Shown here: positions 9,579 through 21,800 of the stretch, one piece after another | Position numbering within the stretch: the first letter of the stretch is position 1 | Layout of the letters: each line of letters starts with the position of its first letter | Assembly (NCBI GenBank): GCA_910589415.1 | Contig: OU342630.1 | Location: 67,514,186-67,578,185, forward strand | Reading direction: 5' to 3' | Length of the DNA stretch: 64,000 nucleotides | Source of the DNA: Malachius bipustulatus | Lineage: Eukaryota; Arthropoda; Insecta; Coleoptera; Melyridae | The notes under the pieces: generated by a model | Seen by the model: the letters and a program-made list of their open reading frames with translations, nothing else | Database searches by the model: none | Told to the model about the DNA's origin: nothing | Program-made: the position numbers and the translations under genes

Positions 9579-10522
9579 CAGGGTGTCCGAGATAACAGGT
9601 GGTACATGGGGATCTTAGAAACCATCAGAGATACGAGGTCGGTTAAAATGGAAAATAGTTGCACAATTTTATGCTTAATAAGAACTTAAAAAAAAAGGAT
9701 ATTTTCAGTAGTTGCGTAAATATGCTGGAAAACCTGAAAAGCCTGAAAAGCAGGCTCACCTAAGTCGTCAAAAGGTAGTCATTTGACATTTCAAAAATTA
9801 TCAAAGCCGACTAGATCACAGAGTATTCGTAGTCAATTTTTGTTTTTCTCATAGCGGCCATATTGTTTTTTCATGTCATTCTCTATTAAAAAAATTCATT
9901 CACTGGAAAATCTATAAAATTCATTTTTTTTCAAATTTTTATTCTACTTTCGAAAAAAAAATCAAAATATTTTTCTTAGAATGCCTTCAGTATGACGTCA
10001 TATTGCTTGCCTTGGTTTTTCGGTAAATGGTTTTTGCTTATAACGTTGTTTAATGAAGATATTTTCTTCTTTCTTAAAAAAAATGTTTTTGTTTTTTTGT
10101 AATTTTATAGATTTTTTGATGAAGTGATTTTTTTAATAACGAATGGCGCATGAAAAACAATGTGACCGCCGTAAGAAAAACAAAAATTGACTATGAATAC
10201 TCTGTCATCTAATTGGCTTTGATAATTCTGAAGAATCAAATGAATACGAATACCTCTTGACGATTTCATGTAAGCCTAGAAAAAATAATTTATTGTTTTC
10301 AATAGAAAAAATCAATAATAAAAAAGACATACTTAGCTAAATTAAAAAATCACGAATCTTCAGTTTTTTCGAGATATTTCAGAAACGACTGGAAATATCG
10401 TATTTTTCAGATTCATAATAAGCATAAAATTTTGAAACTTTTCTCTAATTCAACAATCCTCATATGTCTCATGGTTTCTGAGATTACCATGTATCATACC
10501 ACTTGTTTTCTTGGACAACCTG
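9579..10522. repeat. Old foldback element, ~940 bp
   Basis: The left end CAGGGTGTCCGAGATAACAG returns in degraded inverse form at the right end (TTGGACAACCTG, then TA). Inner arms carry the 'cggccatattg' block and its inverse, also found in the elements at 20155-21154 and 49369-50371. The arms are clearly diverged, so this looks older than those. Confidence 0.7.
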
Positions 10523-10572
10523 TATGTATAGGCTAGACAGTAAAAAATCAGACACATAGTTTATTCAAAATA

Positions 10573-11562
10573 CAGGGGGTCCCATATACCCCAAATACAG
10601 GGGAAAATTTTTTTGCAAATTCAAGTAGAAGATCACAATAGCAATAATCTAAAATAATTATGAAGTATACGGAGTGTCCCATATGACAGTGCCATATGAA
10701 AGTTTTGTTTTTTTAAATGGAATGCTCCTATGTTATTGCATTTTTGAATTGTCTGAGAAGAAAAAACAAGATTGGTTTTTACAGTTGGCGATTGAGGAGT
10801 TTGTATAAACTAGTGAAAATCGAAATTTTTTAAGTTCAAAGCCCTGTGCAACGAAAACAGCTCAAGATAAAGAAAAACGGCTTAGGTATGTCGCTATTTT
10901 AAGTTTTTATGTACTATCCTATGGTAAATAAACATTTGTACTTTCTTTGTTTTTTTTTATTTGGCGACGCGTGAAGAAATCTCAGATTATTTCAAATTTT
11001 TTATCACCCTGAATAAACATTTTATCTACATCATAGGACAGTACATGAAAAGTTAAAATAGGGATATGTAAGCCGTTTTTCTTTATCTTCAGCCGTTTTC
11101 GTTCTACAAGGCCTTGAACTTCGAAAATGGCTATTTTAACTTGTTTATAACTCACAAACTTCTCAATTTAAACACCAACTGTAAAAATACAATAACATAG
11201 GAGCATTCCATTTGAAGAAAAAAAAACATAACTTTGATATGCCACTGTCATATGGAACATAATTGTATACTTACTCCAATATAATTGTAAATTATGATCA
11301 TTGTGATCCTGTATATTCCAGATCAAAATTGTTGGCAATAACTGACATTAGTAAAAAAGTCATTTCGGAGAAGCAGCAAGCAGAAAATTTTCCTCGAACC
11401 AGAAATTTCAGCTTGCCGCTTCTCCGAAATGCCTTTTTTAGTAATGTCAGTTACTGCCAACAATTTTGATCGTGGATTATAGTTGAATTTGCAAATTTTG
11501 TTTTGGAACAAAATCCATAGTTCGGTCCACAGAGACCGCTTCGAATGAGTTGGAACACCCTG
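10573..11562. repeat. Foldback element with a nested MITE
   Basis: It begins CAGGGGGTCCCATATAC after TA and ends GGAACACCCTG before TA. Inside, the sequence from about 10665 returns inverted to about 11270, sharing most blocks with 1-780. The right arm carries the insertion at 11321-11471. No coding role is supported. Confidence 0.7.
11321..11471. repeat. 151-bp hairpin element (MITE-like) nested in a foldback
   Basis: The two ends are inverted copies (GATCAAAATTGTTGGCA and its complement), and the arms continue almost to the middle. The related foldback at 1-780 lacks it at the matching place, so it is a later insertion. Open frames on both strands here are mirror images and are not genes. 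Confidence 0.7.
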
Positions 11563-12042
11563 TATATTATTGTGTTTTCAATTCAAGAATTTTAATAATT
11601 CAAGTAGAATATGTGTGAAAGTCTTCAAAGTGAGTAAAGATGATCTAAAAACGTTGAGAACGACAAAAAGAAATAATGTTGTTGGATTAGCTTTGTATTG
11701 GAAATCCCCATGTAAAAAGACTCATTCATAACATAAACAGAATGAATAATGGGACATTCTCGGAATGCTGATTGCTTTCTTTATGTCTCAGAGGCGATAA
11801 ATGCAGTCTTGTATACTACGATGTCACAAAAGAATGCTACAACATGTAAATAGAATCGGCAACATTGCTTGGAGGCTACAGCATCGGCCTGATGTACAAT
11901 TATTACATACACGGAGGCAGCTAAGTGCAATTCACACTTGGAGTCCGTTGGGTATATTAAATATCTACTTGTTTATATGTAAAAAAACTTAAAAAAGTTT
12001 ACCCCTCTAAAGATGCCTTCTAAGAATCATATCATTGAACTC
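11563..12042. other. Non-coding spacer
   Basis: No feature is supported. A 63-codon open frame at 11801-11992 has no recognisable motif. Confidence 0.4.
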
Positions 12043-12044
12043 TA

Positions 12045-12899
12045 CAGGGTGTCCCAGACTTAATTGACCAGGCCATATCTCATATACAGGTTGAGATAAT
12101 CGAGCCGAATAAAAGGCATATTATTATAATTTTTCAAGCTGTATAACATGACAGCATGAAAACAACCCCCACTCCAACATCCCCTAAGTTGCAGCCCCCA
12201 CCCTTAAAAAAATGAATAGCACCCTGTATATATTTTTGTATATTCAAAACCAGTATTCGATTCTCTATTCAGATGATTTTTCAGATTCAAAATTGGTTCA
12301 GAAATAACCAAGAAAAAGTTCATCAAGGTGGTCATGACTTTTTATCTTAACTTTCTCTGGATGACTTTTGCTGTCAAAATTTATTCATAGTTTTTAACAG
12401 GCAGGTGATAGTTATTATTATAATTAAAGTCCAAACAATTTATTTGATAATTCTGATTTGTTGGGAAATTTAAAAAAATAAAACAAGAGATAAAGCACTT
12501 TATCATGAACCTTAATGATGACTGTGACCTGCTAATTAAAAACTATGACCAAAATATTGATAAATTTTGGCAGCTAAAGTCATTCAGGTAAAGTTAAGAT
12601 AAAAAGTCATGACCACCTTGATGAACTTTTTCTTGGTTATTTCTGAACCAATTTTGAATCTGAAAAATCATCTGAATAGAGAATCGAATACTGGTTTTGA
12701 ATATACAAAAATATATACAGGGTGCTATTCATTTTTTTAAGGGTGGGGGCTGCAACTTAGGGGATGTTGGAGTGGGGGTTGTTTTCATGCCGTCATGTTA
12801 TACAGCTTGAAAAATTATAATAATATGCCTTTTATTCGGCTCGATTATCTCAACCTGTATATGAGATATGGCCTGGTCAATTAAGTCTGGGACACCCTG
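12045..12899. repeat. Foldback element, 855 bp, TA-flanked
   Basis: CAGGGTGTCCCAGACTTAAT at the left returns as its complement at the right end. Both ends are flanked by TA. The arms match over nearly their whole length, with the centre near 12,470. Such TA duplications are usual for Tc1/mariner-superfamily mobilisation. No transposase lies inside. Confidence 0.85.
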
Positions 12900-12989
12900 T
12901 ATATATAGAAAAAAAACTGATGTAAGTGTGTTCCTTATAGCGGAGGCTAGGTCGCCTGTGTGGTGCTCGGAGGCCACAGAGATCGCTGG

Positions 12990-13173
12990 GCGCATATATA
13001 TAAATATATAAATATATATATATATATCGTGGGCAGGTGAATTTTGGAAAACTACTTTTTCGTGATCTGGGGGTCATGATCGATGGACATTTGATGAGTT
13101 TGGGTGATTTTCGCAAAGTGATGTCGTCCTCAATAGTGTATTTTTTGTTAAAAAATACACTAAAAGTATCAGT
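12990..13173. repeat. (TA)n tract joined to a short hairpin-ended repeat
   Basis: A TA-rich microsatellite (about 12,995-13,028) leads into GTGGGCAGGTG. About 140 bp later the repeat ends in the perfect hairpin TAGTGTATTTTTT / AAAAAATACACTA. The same unit, microsatellite included, is found inverted at 44806-44960. A longer element with the same hairpin end is at 27822-28837. A 3' hairpin next to CTAA is reminiscent of Helitron-like ends, but that class is not established. Confidence 0.65.
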
Positions 13174-13439
13174 ATTATTAAACTTGATATGTAAATGTGG
13201 ATAAAATGGCATACTTCAAACTCCGATAAAATGACACTACATGTCATACTACATGTCTTACATGTATGATAAAGTTTTCTATAGAGCACTATGGTAGGGG
13301 TCTACTTATACGTCACCAATACGTCTAAGTATAACCACTCCAGTGCAAACCGGAAGTACGGCCCATTGACCTATCACCAGTGCCATGTGCTTCTCATTCT
13401 AGACAACGAAAAAAAAACATGCTGGATCACAATTCACAA

Positions 13440-13700
13440 GTACTGATAAGCAGTGCTTGCTTAGAAGAGCTCAAGGCGAAGGCAGCGAAAAAAAAAGAAA
13501 ATCGAAGAGCGTCGTGCTGCAAAAACGGGCGAACAAGAATTTAGTCTCAATAGACCATCAAGGCCATGATAATGAATCTTGTGCAGATGAAGATGATAGT
13601 GAAAAAGATTCAGCTTATGTTTATACTGCAATGAACTTTACAGTCAGTCTGGGTCACGGGAAGTGTGGTGTGGTTGAAGTGCAACTTTGCAAGTAGGAAA
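13440..13700 (+). pseudogene. pogo/Tc5-like transposase C-terminal remnant
   Basis: Frame-shifted pieces can be read: a basic, Lys/Glu-rich segment (CLEELKAKAAKKKK) and then CLYCNELYSQSGSREVW followed, after a stop or frameshift, by LKCNF. A C-x2-C-x-YS...E-x-W...C-x-C pattern after a charged linker is usual at the C-terminus of pogo/Tigger- or Tc5-type transposases (family knowledge). Stops lie between the pieces, so this is a relic. The flanks carry 'gataaaatgaca'-type repeats. The 79-codon frame at 13457-13696 runs out of phase with these motifs and is not thought to be a protein. Confidence 0.5.
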
Positions 13701-15845
13701 TAGGGTATGTCATTTTATCCATACTAATTAGGATAAAATGACACACCAAACCCTTTTTTTAATATCAAATAATTAACATTGTTTATAACTTTTTCTCGTA
13801 TTTATTTGCAGTATTAGTTCTGTAACCCTTTGTAGTAAGCATTATATTATGAAAACCTTATTCATTAAACAAATAACTAAACTGGAATGATATTCGTTTA
13901 AGGTAGGTATGTCATTTTAGGACAGGCTCCCCTAAGCAAGTGAAAATTGCGATTTTCTAACTTTAAACCCATTTACCACGAAAACGACCCAAAATATCAA
14001 AAAACGGCTTACATGTTCCTATCTTCACTTTCTATAAGGCATCCAGTTATGCAGTTGAAATGTTTATACAGGGTGATGAAAAATCTGATAATTTTCACAA
14101 GTTTTCGCAATTTTCTAGAGACCAATATATTTCTTAATTATTGAGATTAAAAGTGTTTTAATGTCTTTAATGTCTTTTTAAAGTCTTTAAAATTTTAAAA
14201 TCAATTTTTCAGTAAAATGTTCCCAAATCTCTAACAGCGCTATTTTTATTATATTTTAATGAGTAGTTCCTATGACTATTAACTTCCTTACTTTGAAAAT
14301 TCAACTCTACTCATCCAAGCGTTTAATTGTTTATGAATAAAAAAAAAGAACAAAAATTACTATTATGTCTTATGGTTAGTAAAGCGTATATTTTTTTACA
14401 GTAAAGGTACCTGATGACCTTTAGTTACATAGAATAATTGCTGTTATCTCTGAATTTTTCAACAAGTGGCCTTGAGATTGTTGAGGTTACCTAAGTGCAT
14501 AACTTCCTAGCATAAATGTTGATTGTGTAAAACAATCCCATTCCTAATTATTTTTTTGACGTATATTGTTGTATATTTTGAAACCAGAACTATTGCTAAT
14601 TAAGTATTACCTACCTATGTAAAAAATCTGCCGTTGGTTATATTTAATTTACTTTATTTCTGGTAATTTACTAAGCAAGCGCAGATTATTAATTTATAAA
14701 ATTCGATGTACATAAAATAGTAAATAAATAAATAGTAAAAAAGGATAGTTAAATAAAAATACAAACTCGATCAAATGAACCAATATTCAAGCCGCATATT
14801 AATCAGTTCAATATTAAAAGCACTATAACGACAATAACGCTTGGTCGACGAAAAATTTGGGCCATAGGCCTTCAAAAAAGCACAATGTCGATAAATAAAT
14901 CTTTAAAAAAATTGAGTTCAAATTAACTGATAATCTTCATTCAATGGGTTGGTCCTATCCGCTTATTGAACCTGAAAAGCCTACTGTAATAGGGTAGCCG
15001 CAAAGATCAAGAACAAGAACAAGAAGTATGCAGATTTTCCCACCAACCGGATTAACCGTTAACCATACCTGCCTATACACTAATTTGTTCAAAATTCAAC
15101 AGTGTTTATTGAAGACCACAGCATATAGGTACCTACCCATTTGTTTTCATTTAGTGAATTTATTTATTTGGTGCTTTTCATTTTAATTGATAAAGTTGAA
15201 AGATAGGTTCCTCTTTTGAAACTTGTTTCTTTAGTAGTTTTGGTTGTAGTACAAGGTTAGCTCTTTATTATAAATGTTGTTAGTTATTTTTTATTTATCA
15301 GATACAGTTTAGATTTTAATTTTGGTATTGTGATTCAACGATTTAATATTATCTGACGTCATTATATGGCAGATAATTTGGAATTAATTTAATTTATTTC
15401 AACGTAAATAGAAAATTCAACATAGAAAAATTATCTTCTTCCTGTGTTTATAGCCCTTAATATTACAATATATTAACTGTTAATATTTAAACAAGTAATT
15501 TTTGTTTATGAATTATTGAATAAAAAATAATAAACGGTTATTTCAAATAAATTTTCTGTAGATACTATTTTTCTACAAGTTTTTCCAAGAAGTTCACATA
15601 GTACAACTCAAAATGAGGTGCTAATTGCGTAGGTATTATCAAACTGTCATAGATAATAAAATAGAGCAGCAAGTTTTCTTATAAAGGTTTAGATATAGAA
15701 AATATCAGCATGATGATTAGTACCTATACAGTTATTTTTGTTTCTCAATACAGTGTTTCCAAATGAACTTTAAAAATTAAGTGAGTTTTTCTAACTTCTT
15801 TTTAACCGCCAAAACCGGTGGTTAAAACCTACTACCCCCGCCATC
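13700..15845 (+). other. Upstream block of transporter gene A, duplicated upstream of B and C
   Basis: About 13,930-14,110 is another foldback-arm remnant. From about 14,370 to the gene A start the sequence is paralogous to DNA upstream of C (43,640-44,760 and 48,090-48,774) and, in part, of B (27,285-27,670). Shared blocks include 'gtatatttttttacagta', 'cattatatggcagataattt' and 'cagataataaaatagagca' type strings. This marks one duplicated segment that includes the promoter region of the transporter genes. No separate gene was recognised. Confidence 0.65.
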
Positions 15846-18800
15846 ATGGAGAAGAAAGTAGAAATTTTAGGTACGTACTAGCCTTATTTTAAGATATGTA
15901 GGTATATTTTTGTTGTTAAATTTTCATTTTTATCTCGTCATATTATTCACATTGAAAGTGTTAGGTAGATAGATTACTTCTTATACCAAAGAGAAAATTG
16001 TAGCTAACTCTAACTTCTCAATAACCTGAGATATTGTGGCCGGCCGTGGCTGCCTGAGCTACAGAGATACCTATATGAAAATCAAACTGGTCTTGATCGA
16101 ATCCTGTACCGAGTTCATTGACAAACAATAGATATTACTGCAATGTTGTACAGGGTTGTTCCAAATACTCAAGAAAAATTTTAGGGGGTGATCCCTGTAT
16201 TCATTCAAAGGGAAAAAATTCTATTTGGGTCCGCAAATGGATCTATTTTGAAAATTTCAACGTTTCGGAAATCTCAGAAACCCTTTAAAACATATATAGA
16301 CTCAGGTTTTGTACTATTTTCATTGATGTTAGCTATTTTTGTAATGCCAACATTTTGTTTTTGCATAATATGCTCGTTAGGTCTCTTGACATAGTCACCT
16401 TTATTACCTTTATGTAAAAACAAATTGACAACACAAATTTTATGTAAAGTAAAAAACATTTGTGGTTTAAAACGAGCTTCCAAAATACAAAAATAGTCAC
16501 AAAAAAATCACGAGATATTTCATTAATAAGCTAAGCAATCATCCATAAAAAAATTTCCACATATTTGAAAAAAAATGATAGGTAAGTAGTATCGGGATGT
16601 CAAAAATATACTAAAGTAGGATTCGGCTCTTTATAGTCACATGCAAGGTCACAATAATTTCCGAACCCATTTTAACATAATATAACGAATTTTTCAGAAA
16701 AAAATTGAAACATTTATTTTGGTCAGCAAGCTAAATCTATCTGTATGTCAAAATAATGAAAAGTACACTACAGGAACTCGATCAAGATTTTGAGAGCCAC
16801 TGACATTTTACAACCCCTTTATTCACCTCATGATAGTCTATCTTTGTTTTCCATATTTATTCACCATTTATTGTGCGATCAATTACTTGGACATATTATA
16901 ATTATAGATTTGTCGCAATTGAAATGTTGTCAGTGTGTCATGAGACTAATGAGAAGACAAACATATTTTGAGCATGTGTATTCTTCACTGATACGTGAGT
17001 ACTTATACCGAATCCGACTATACGTTCACTTATTACATGCAAATTCAGTGCAATGTTGCAATACTTTACAAATAATGATTACAATGTCTCGGAGACTAAT
17101 AATGAAGATAGAATTTCTTTGTTTTGGTTTTTAAAATATCTCAACAGTAAAACCGTGTCAAATGCCAATCATGGCAATAACAACAATTTGCAGTAGGTAC
17201 TAATAAAGGATTCATCATTTGTTCAAATTACCTAGTCAATAAGATAACAGAATGAGGACAAAACAGAATAGAATTATTATTTTCTTTATGACTGTGAGTG
17301 AACATCAGGTTTTGGATTTATTTCGTATAATAATAATCAATTATAACGCCAGTATAAGACCATTTAGGTTAGCACGTTCACTTTTACGTAATAACCTGAG
17401 AAAAAATTTTAAACTGGGTTTCTTTGATAATTATAATCATCTCCTAGCATTTATTATTTAATCATGGTTTTTCCAGAAATAAATACCGTTAGACACATAA
17501 CTGCTAACGAATTTCAGTCTCTAAAATATTATAAAACCTTATGATTATTATTTGCTGAATTAAAAGAATTAAAAGAAAAAAGTTTTTATTCCAGCCAATA
17601 TTCTCTAACAGACTAAATTGTTCTAGATGACATATCCCTATTATAGGTACTATAAAAAAAACAGACAAAATTTATATTCAATCGACTCTTTAATTATTTT
17701 TTTCTACTCCCAACTTTTAATATGCATATTAAATATGAATCACCAGTGCTTTAATGGGTCTCATTAAGATACAAATTTTCATTAAAGCACTGGTCAAGCT
17801 ATCCAATGGCAGAGGAGCATTTGCAATCGAATCGGTTCCTTTTCGCTCACGATCGGGTCGGCAAGCCAACCGAAGTCACAGAGTTGTCATACTGACGACA
17901 AAAATTGCCTTGTGATATAAGTTCTGTATTTCTGAAAAAAAATTCTGAACGTTTATTTAATTTAGAACATAAGTAACATTCAAAGAAAATTTATCAAGAT
18001 TTTATGTTACCTTAATTAATTTGATAGGTAGGTATATCGTGTAAAAGATGGGAAGATAAAGTATTATATCATTCGTAGCGCTCCGTGATATAGTATTCAA
18101 AGCGGCAACGCTGCGACCCGCGTTGCGCAGGGAAACAATATCGTAATTAATGGCTGTCAGTTATTAAAATTATTAATTAATCTCAAAATCGAAGCGTAAA
18201 ATTCGGAATTCGAACTTCGCATAATAAAAATTACGCAGTAGTGAGTAGTGCCCTTTAAAGTTGATACTAAAACATGTCTCAACAGAATAACCTTAGCGAT
18301 GCAGAGAAAATTTGGTACCTAATATGCGTAAGCAAATAGCAACCTATCTTACCCTCAATGATCCGCAATTGTACATGGGTCATTGTTAAAATATATAATT
18401 TTTTAATCTTTTCTATGAAATAAAAAAGGGTCGTAGAAAAAATAGTGTATGGAACTCGCAGATAATGGCTATTAATACGCTCTTATGATGGTTAAGACAC
18501 TCGCCTACGGCTCGTATCTTAACCATCATACTCGCGTATTAATAGCCTTCATTATAAGCTCGTTGCATAATATACTATTATATCTCGTTTTCACCAATCT
18601 ATACATATGGTACATATGGCTTGTCCACTGAGCGTTGTCCGGTGAGATGCCACACTGATCCTGCCTATAAACGATTTAATTTTTTATGTTTTAATTCGTA
18701 CTAATTCTAATTATTATAATTGTACGAATCAAATCAATTATTGTATTATAATATTTATATTATAATAATAATAAATATTATAATAATTATAATATAAATC

Positions 18801-21800
18801 AATTATTATAATTTTACGAATTAAAACATAAAAAATCAAATCGTTTATAGCCAGGATCAGTGTGGAAACTCACCGGACAACACTCAGTGGACAAGCCATA
18901 CTTTCGGTTCAACATATTTCTTATAATGACACCTCTATGATAGAGATCTGCCGGATTAAAATAGCCCCGTAGACACAAACTTTTTGATTTGGTATCACCA
19001 AATTATAGTCCTGAAGTTTGTGGCGAGCTTACTATTTGGGTTAACTTAATCTTTAAGCAACGGACTTTCACCTGCCCGAACTTATTACTTTGCCTTTCTG
19101 ATTCAAGTATTGAAGTTTGGGCCGGAGATGATTAATTTAATTAATATAAAATTCTGTGGGTAAAGAATATTTTTTTGGCTCAATTTAACGCAAATTTTGG
19201 AACCGGATATATGTATACAGTGAGAGTACCGGGTGTCTGTACATAGACAATTAATTCCCCTGTACGAATATGTTGAGTACTGAAAGATTATCCATAGCAG
19301 GGACATTGTTAAGCTCTTATGGAATAAGTTACCATAGATACCTACGTAATTGTTTGCGTTGTTACCAACAATCCGATTGAAAAAATTTACCATAGAAACT
19401 ATCAATTGCAATTCGCCTATGTATACAGTCTCAGTATCAGCACGGTATAATAGGAGGGCAATTTGAGTCAGCAGTTCGATTTGATGGAACTGGATTTTCG
19501 GATCGAATCCCAACATGATCAACACTCCAAATGATGCGTTACAATCTGGTCGCGGATACGCGGACATAGACAGATTGATAATAGGAATCAAAATCAAGTC
19601 AGCTCCTCAATCTACAGAAAAAGACTGCGCGAACTGAACTGAAAGTTTCGCTTGGTCTCCGATCTGCGACCTACGTCTATTATTTACATGACTTTTATGA
19701 CCCATGAGAAACGTCAGATGACGCGACTTATCATACAAACATTTTTTATGTTATTATAAATTTATGCATTTTCTACTACATTTTACTCACATACATTAGA
19801 TCATGAGGGGTGCTGCAAAGCCCGCACTGTGCTCTGGTTTTTGGTGTTTACTGGATTCTCAATGAACTACATGCTAAGAGTTAACTTGAATATGGCGATC
19901 GTCTCCATGGTAACACAAAAAGTACTTCCAGCTTCCAATAGCACCATCGTGGTCAATGAGTGCTTTGCTGCTGCCAACTCTTCTGTATTATATTCATCAG
20001 TCAGTGATAATGACAGAAAATTAAATTTGAATCAAACCGGTGACGTACGCAACTATACTCTTAATGTAAGTAATTACTGGAAGTAACTGGATGTTACTAT
20101 AGGAAGTAATTTGCTACTTCCAAGATTTTTTCTCTAGAAATATATCCATTTATACAGGGTGCACCATGTATCCTTCTCTATATTGCTATCTCCTGAACGC
20201 TAAGAGATACAGGGTCGGTTAAATTAGAGAAAAGATGCGCAGTTTTGTGGCCATCTCGAATTCGTCAAAACATGCAAGATATCTTGGACCGTTCCTGAAA
20301 TATCCTGAAAAAAACTGAAAAATCGAGATTTCTTATTTTCGTCATATCTTTTTTATTATTGGAAATTAAAAAATAATTTTTCTAAGGCTTACATAAGCCG
20401 TTAAGATCTATTTATCTGTCATCACAAAAATTTTCAAGACCGACTAGATTCAAGAGTTTTCACAGCCAACTTTCGTTTTTCTTATGGCCGCCATATTATT
20501 TTTTTATGTCGTTCGATATGAAAAAAATAATGAAAACCAAAAATTAATAAACTTCAAAAAAAAATTTTAAATTTTTATTCTTCTTTTTTCAAAGAAAAAC
20601 CTAATAAAAAATCGTCGAAAAACGTCAACATTTGTAAAATATGCCGAAACAGTGCTTGCCTTATGGTTTTTTAATTTATCTATGAAATTCGGTCTAAAAA
20701 GGTGTCTTTTTTGTAAAGAAAAAAGAAGAATAAAATTTTTTTTAATTAATTTTTTTAACTTTAACAATTTTTAGTTTTAATGATTTTTTTTATACCGAAC
20801 AACATAAAAAAACAATATGGTGGCCATAAGAAAAACGAAAGTTGACTATGAAAATTCTGGGATCTAGTCGGCTTTGAAAATTTTTGAAATGTCAGATGGG
20901 TAGCTCTTGACGACTTATGTAAGCTCACAAAAAATTATTCATTAATCTCCAATAATAAAAGAGATATGGAAAAAATGAGAAATCTCAATTTTTCAGTTTT
21001 TTCAGGATATTTCAGGAACGGTCACAGATATCTCGTATGTCTCGACGGAATCGAGATGGCCACAAAATTGCGCTCCTTTGGACTTGTTTAACCGACCCTG
21101 TATCTGTTAGCGTTAGGAGATAGCAATATAGAGAAGGATATATGGTGCACCCTGTATATTTTTTGTAACATGGGAAACTTTTCACTAAGCTATCATTGAA
21201 GCTCGCTCCAACAGTCAAATCAGTTTCTCCAGTAATATGAAAGCGATAGTAATCTTACCACTCTTTTAGCATATCGAACTCCAAAAACAACAATCATCCG
21301 TGAAATCAAAACCCACAACTGACTACAGTAGTGTCACTTCCTCTAATGATACTGTATCCTTAACCGAACCAACACCGGTCCTTGTAAATGGCGATTCTCC
21401 GACGTTCTCATGGGACGAACACCAACAAGGGTCGATCCTGGGAGCATTTTTCTGGCTCCACTGGGCCACTCAGATTCCTGGAGGTCTTCTGGCCAACAGG
21501 TATGGAACAAAGGCTGTATTTGGTTTTGCTAACTTCGCTGGGATGTTGTTTTGTTTTGCTATACCTTCGGCAGCTAAGCTAGGCCCTGGATATCTTATAA
21601 CTGCTAGACTATTTCAAGGACTCTTCGCTGTAAGACGTGTAATATTGTATGGTGAGGGGCAACAGTTATTTTTATTCTTATTTCAGGGCTTTGCGTGGCC
21701 TTCAATGCATCATATGGCTGCCAGATGGATTCCTCCGAATGAGAGAAGTAGATTCGTGACAGCTTATCTAGGTAAAAAAGTTATAAGTACCTATTGCAAT

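Noticed and set aside
13457..13696. 79-codon open frame
   Set aside because: The recognisable C-x2-C transposase-like motif is in a different frame, so this frame is not the protein.
19103..19597. 164-codon minus-strand open frame in intron 1 of gene A
   Set aside because: No recognisable motif, antisense to a gene, not present in introns of B or C, and composition like surrounding AT-rich DNA. Could be chance or an unknown repeat protein.
21631..21686. Reading straight through intron 3 as one long exon
   Set aside because: The extra 19 residues would break the TM4 segment conserved in SLC17 proteins, and good GT-AG sites flank it. Treated as an intron, with retention noted as a possibility.
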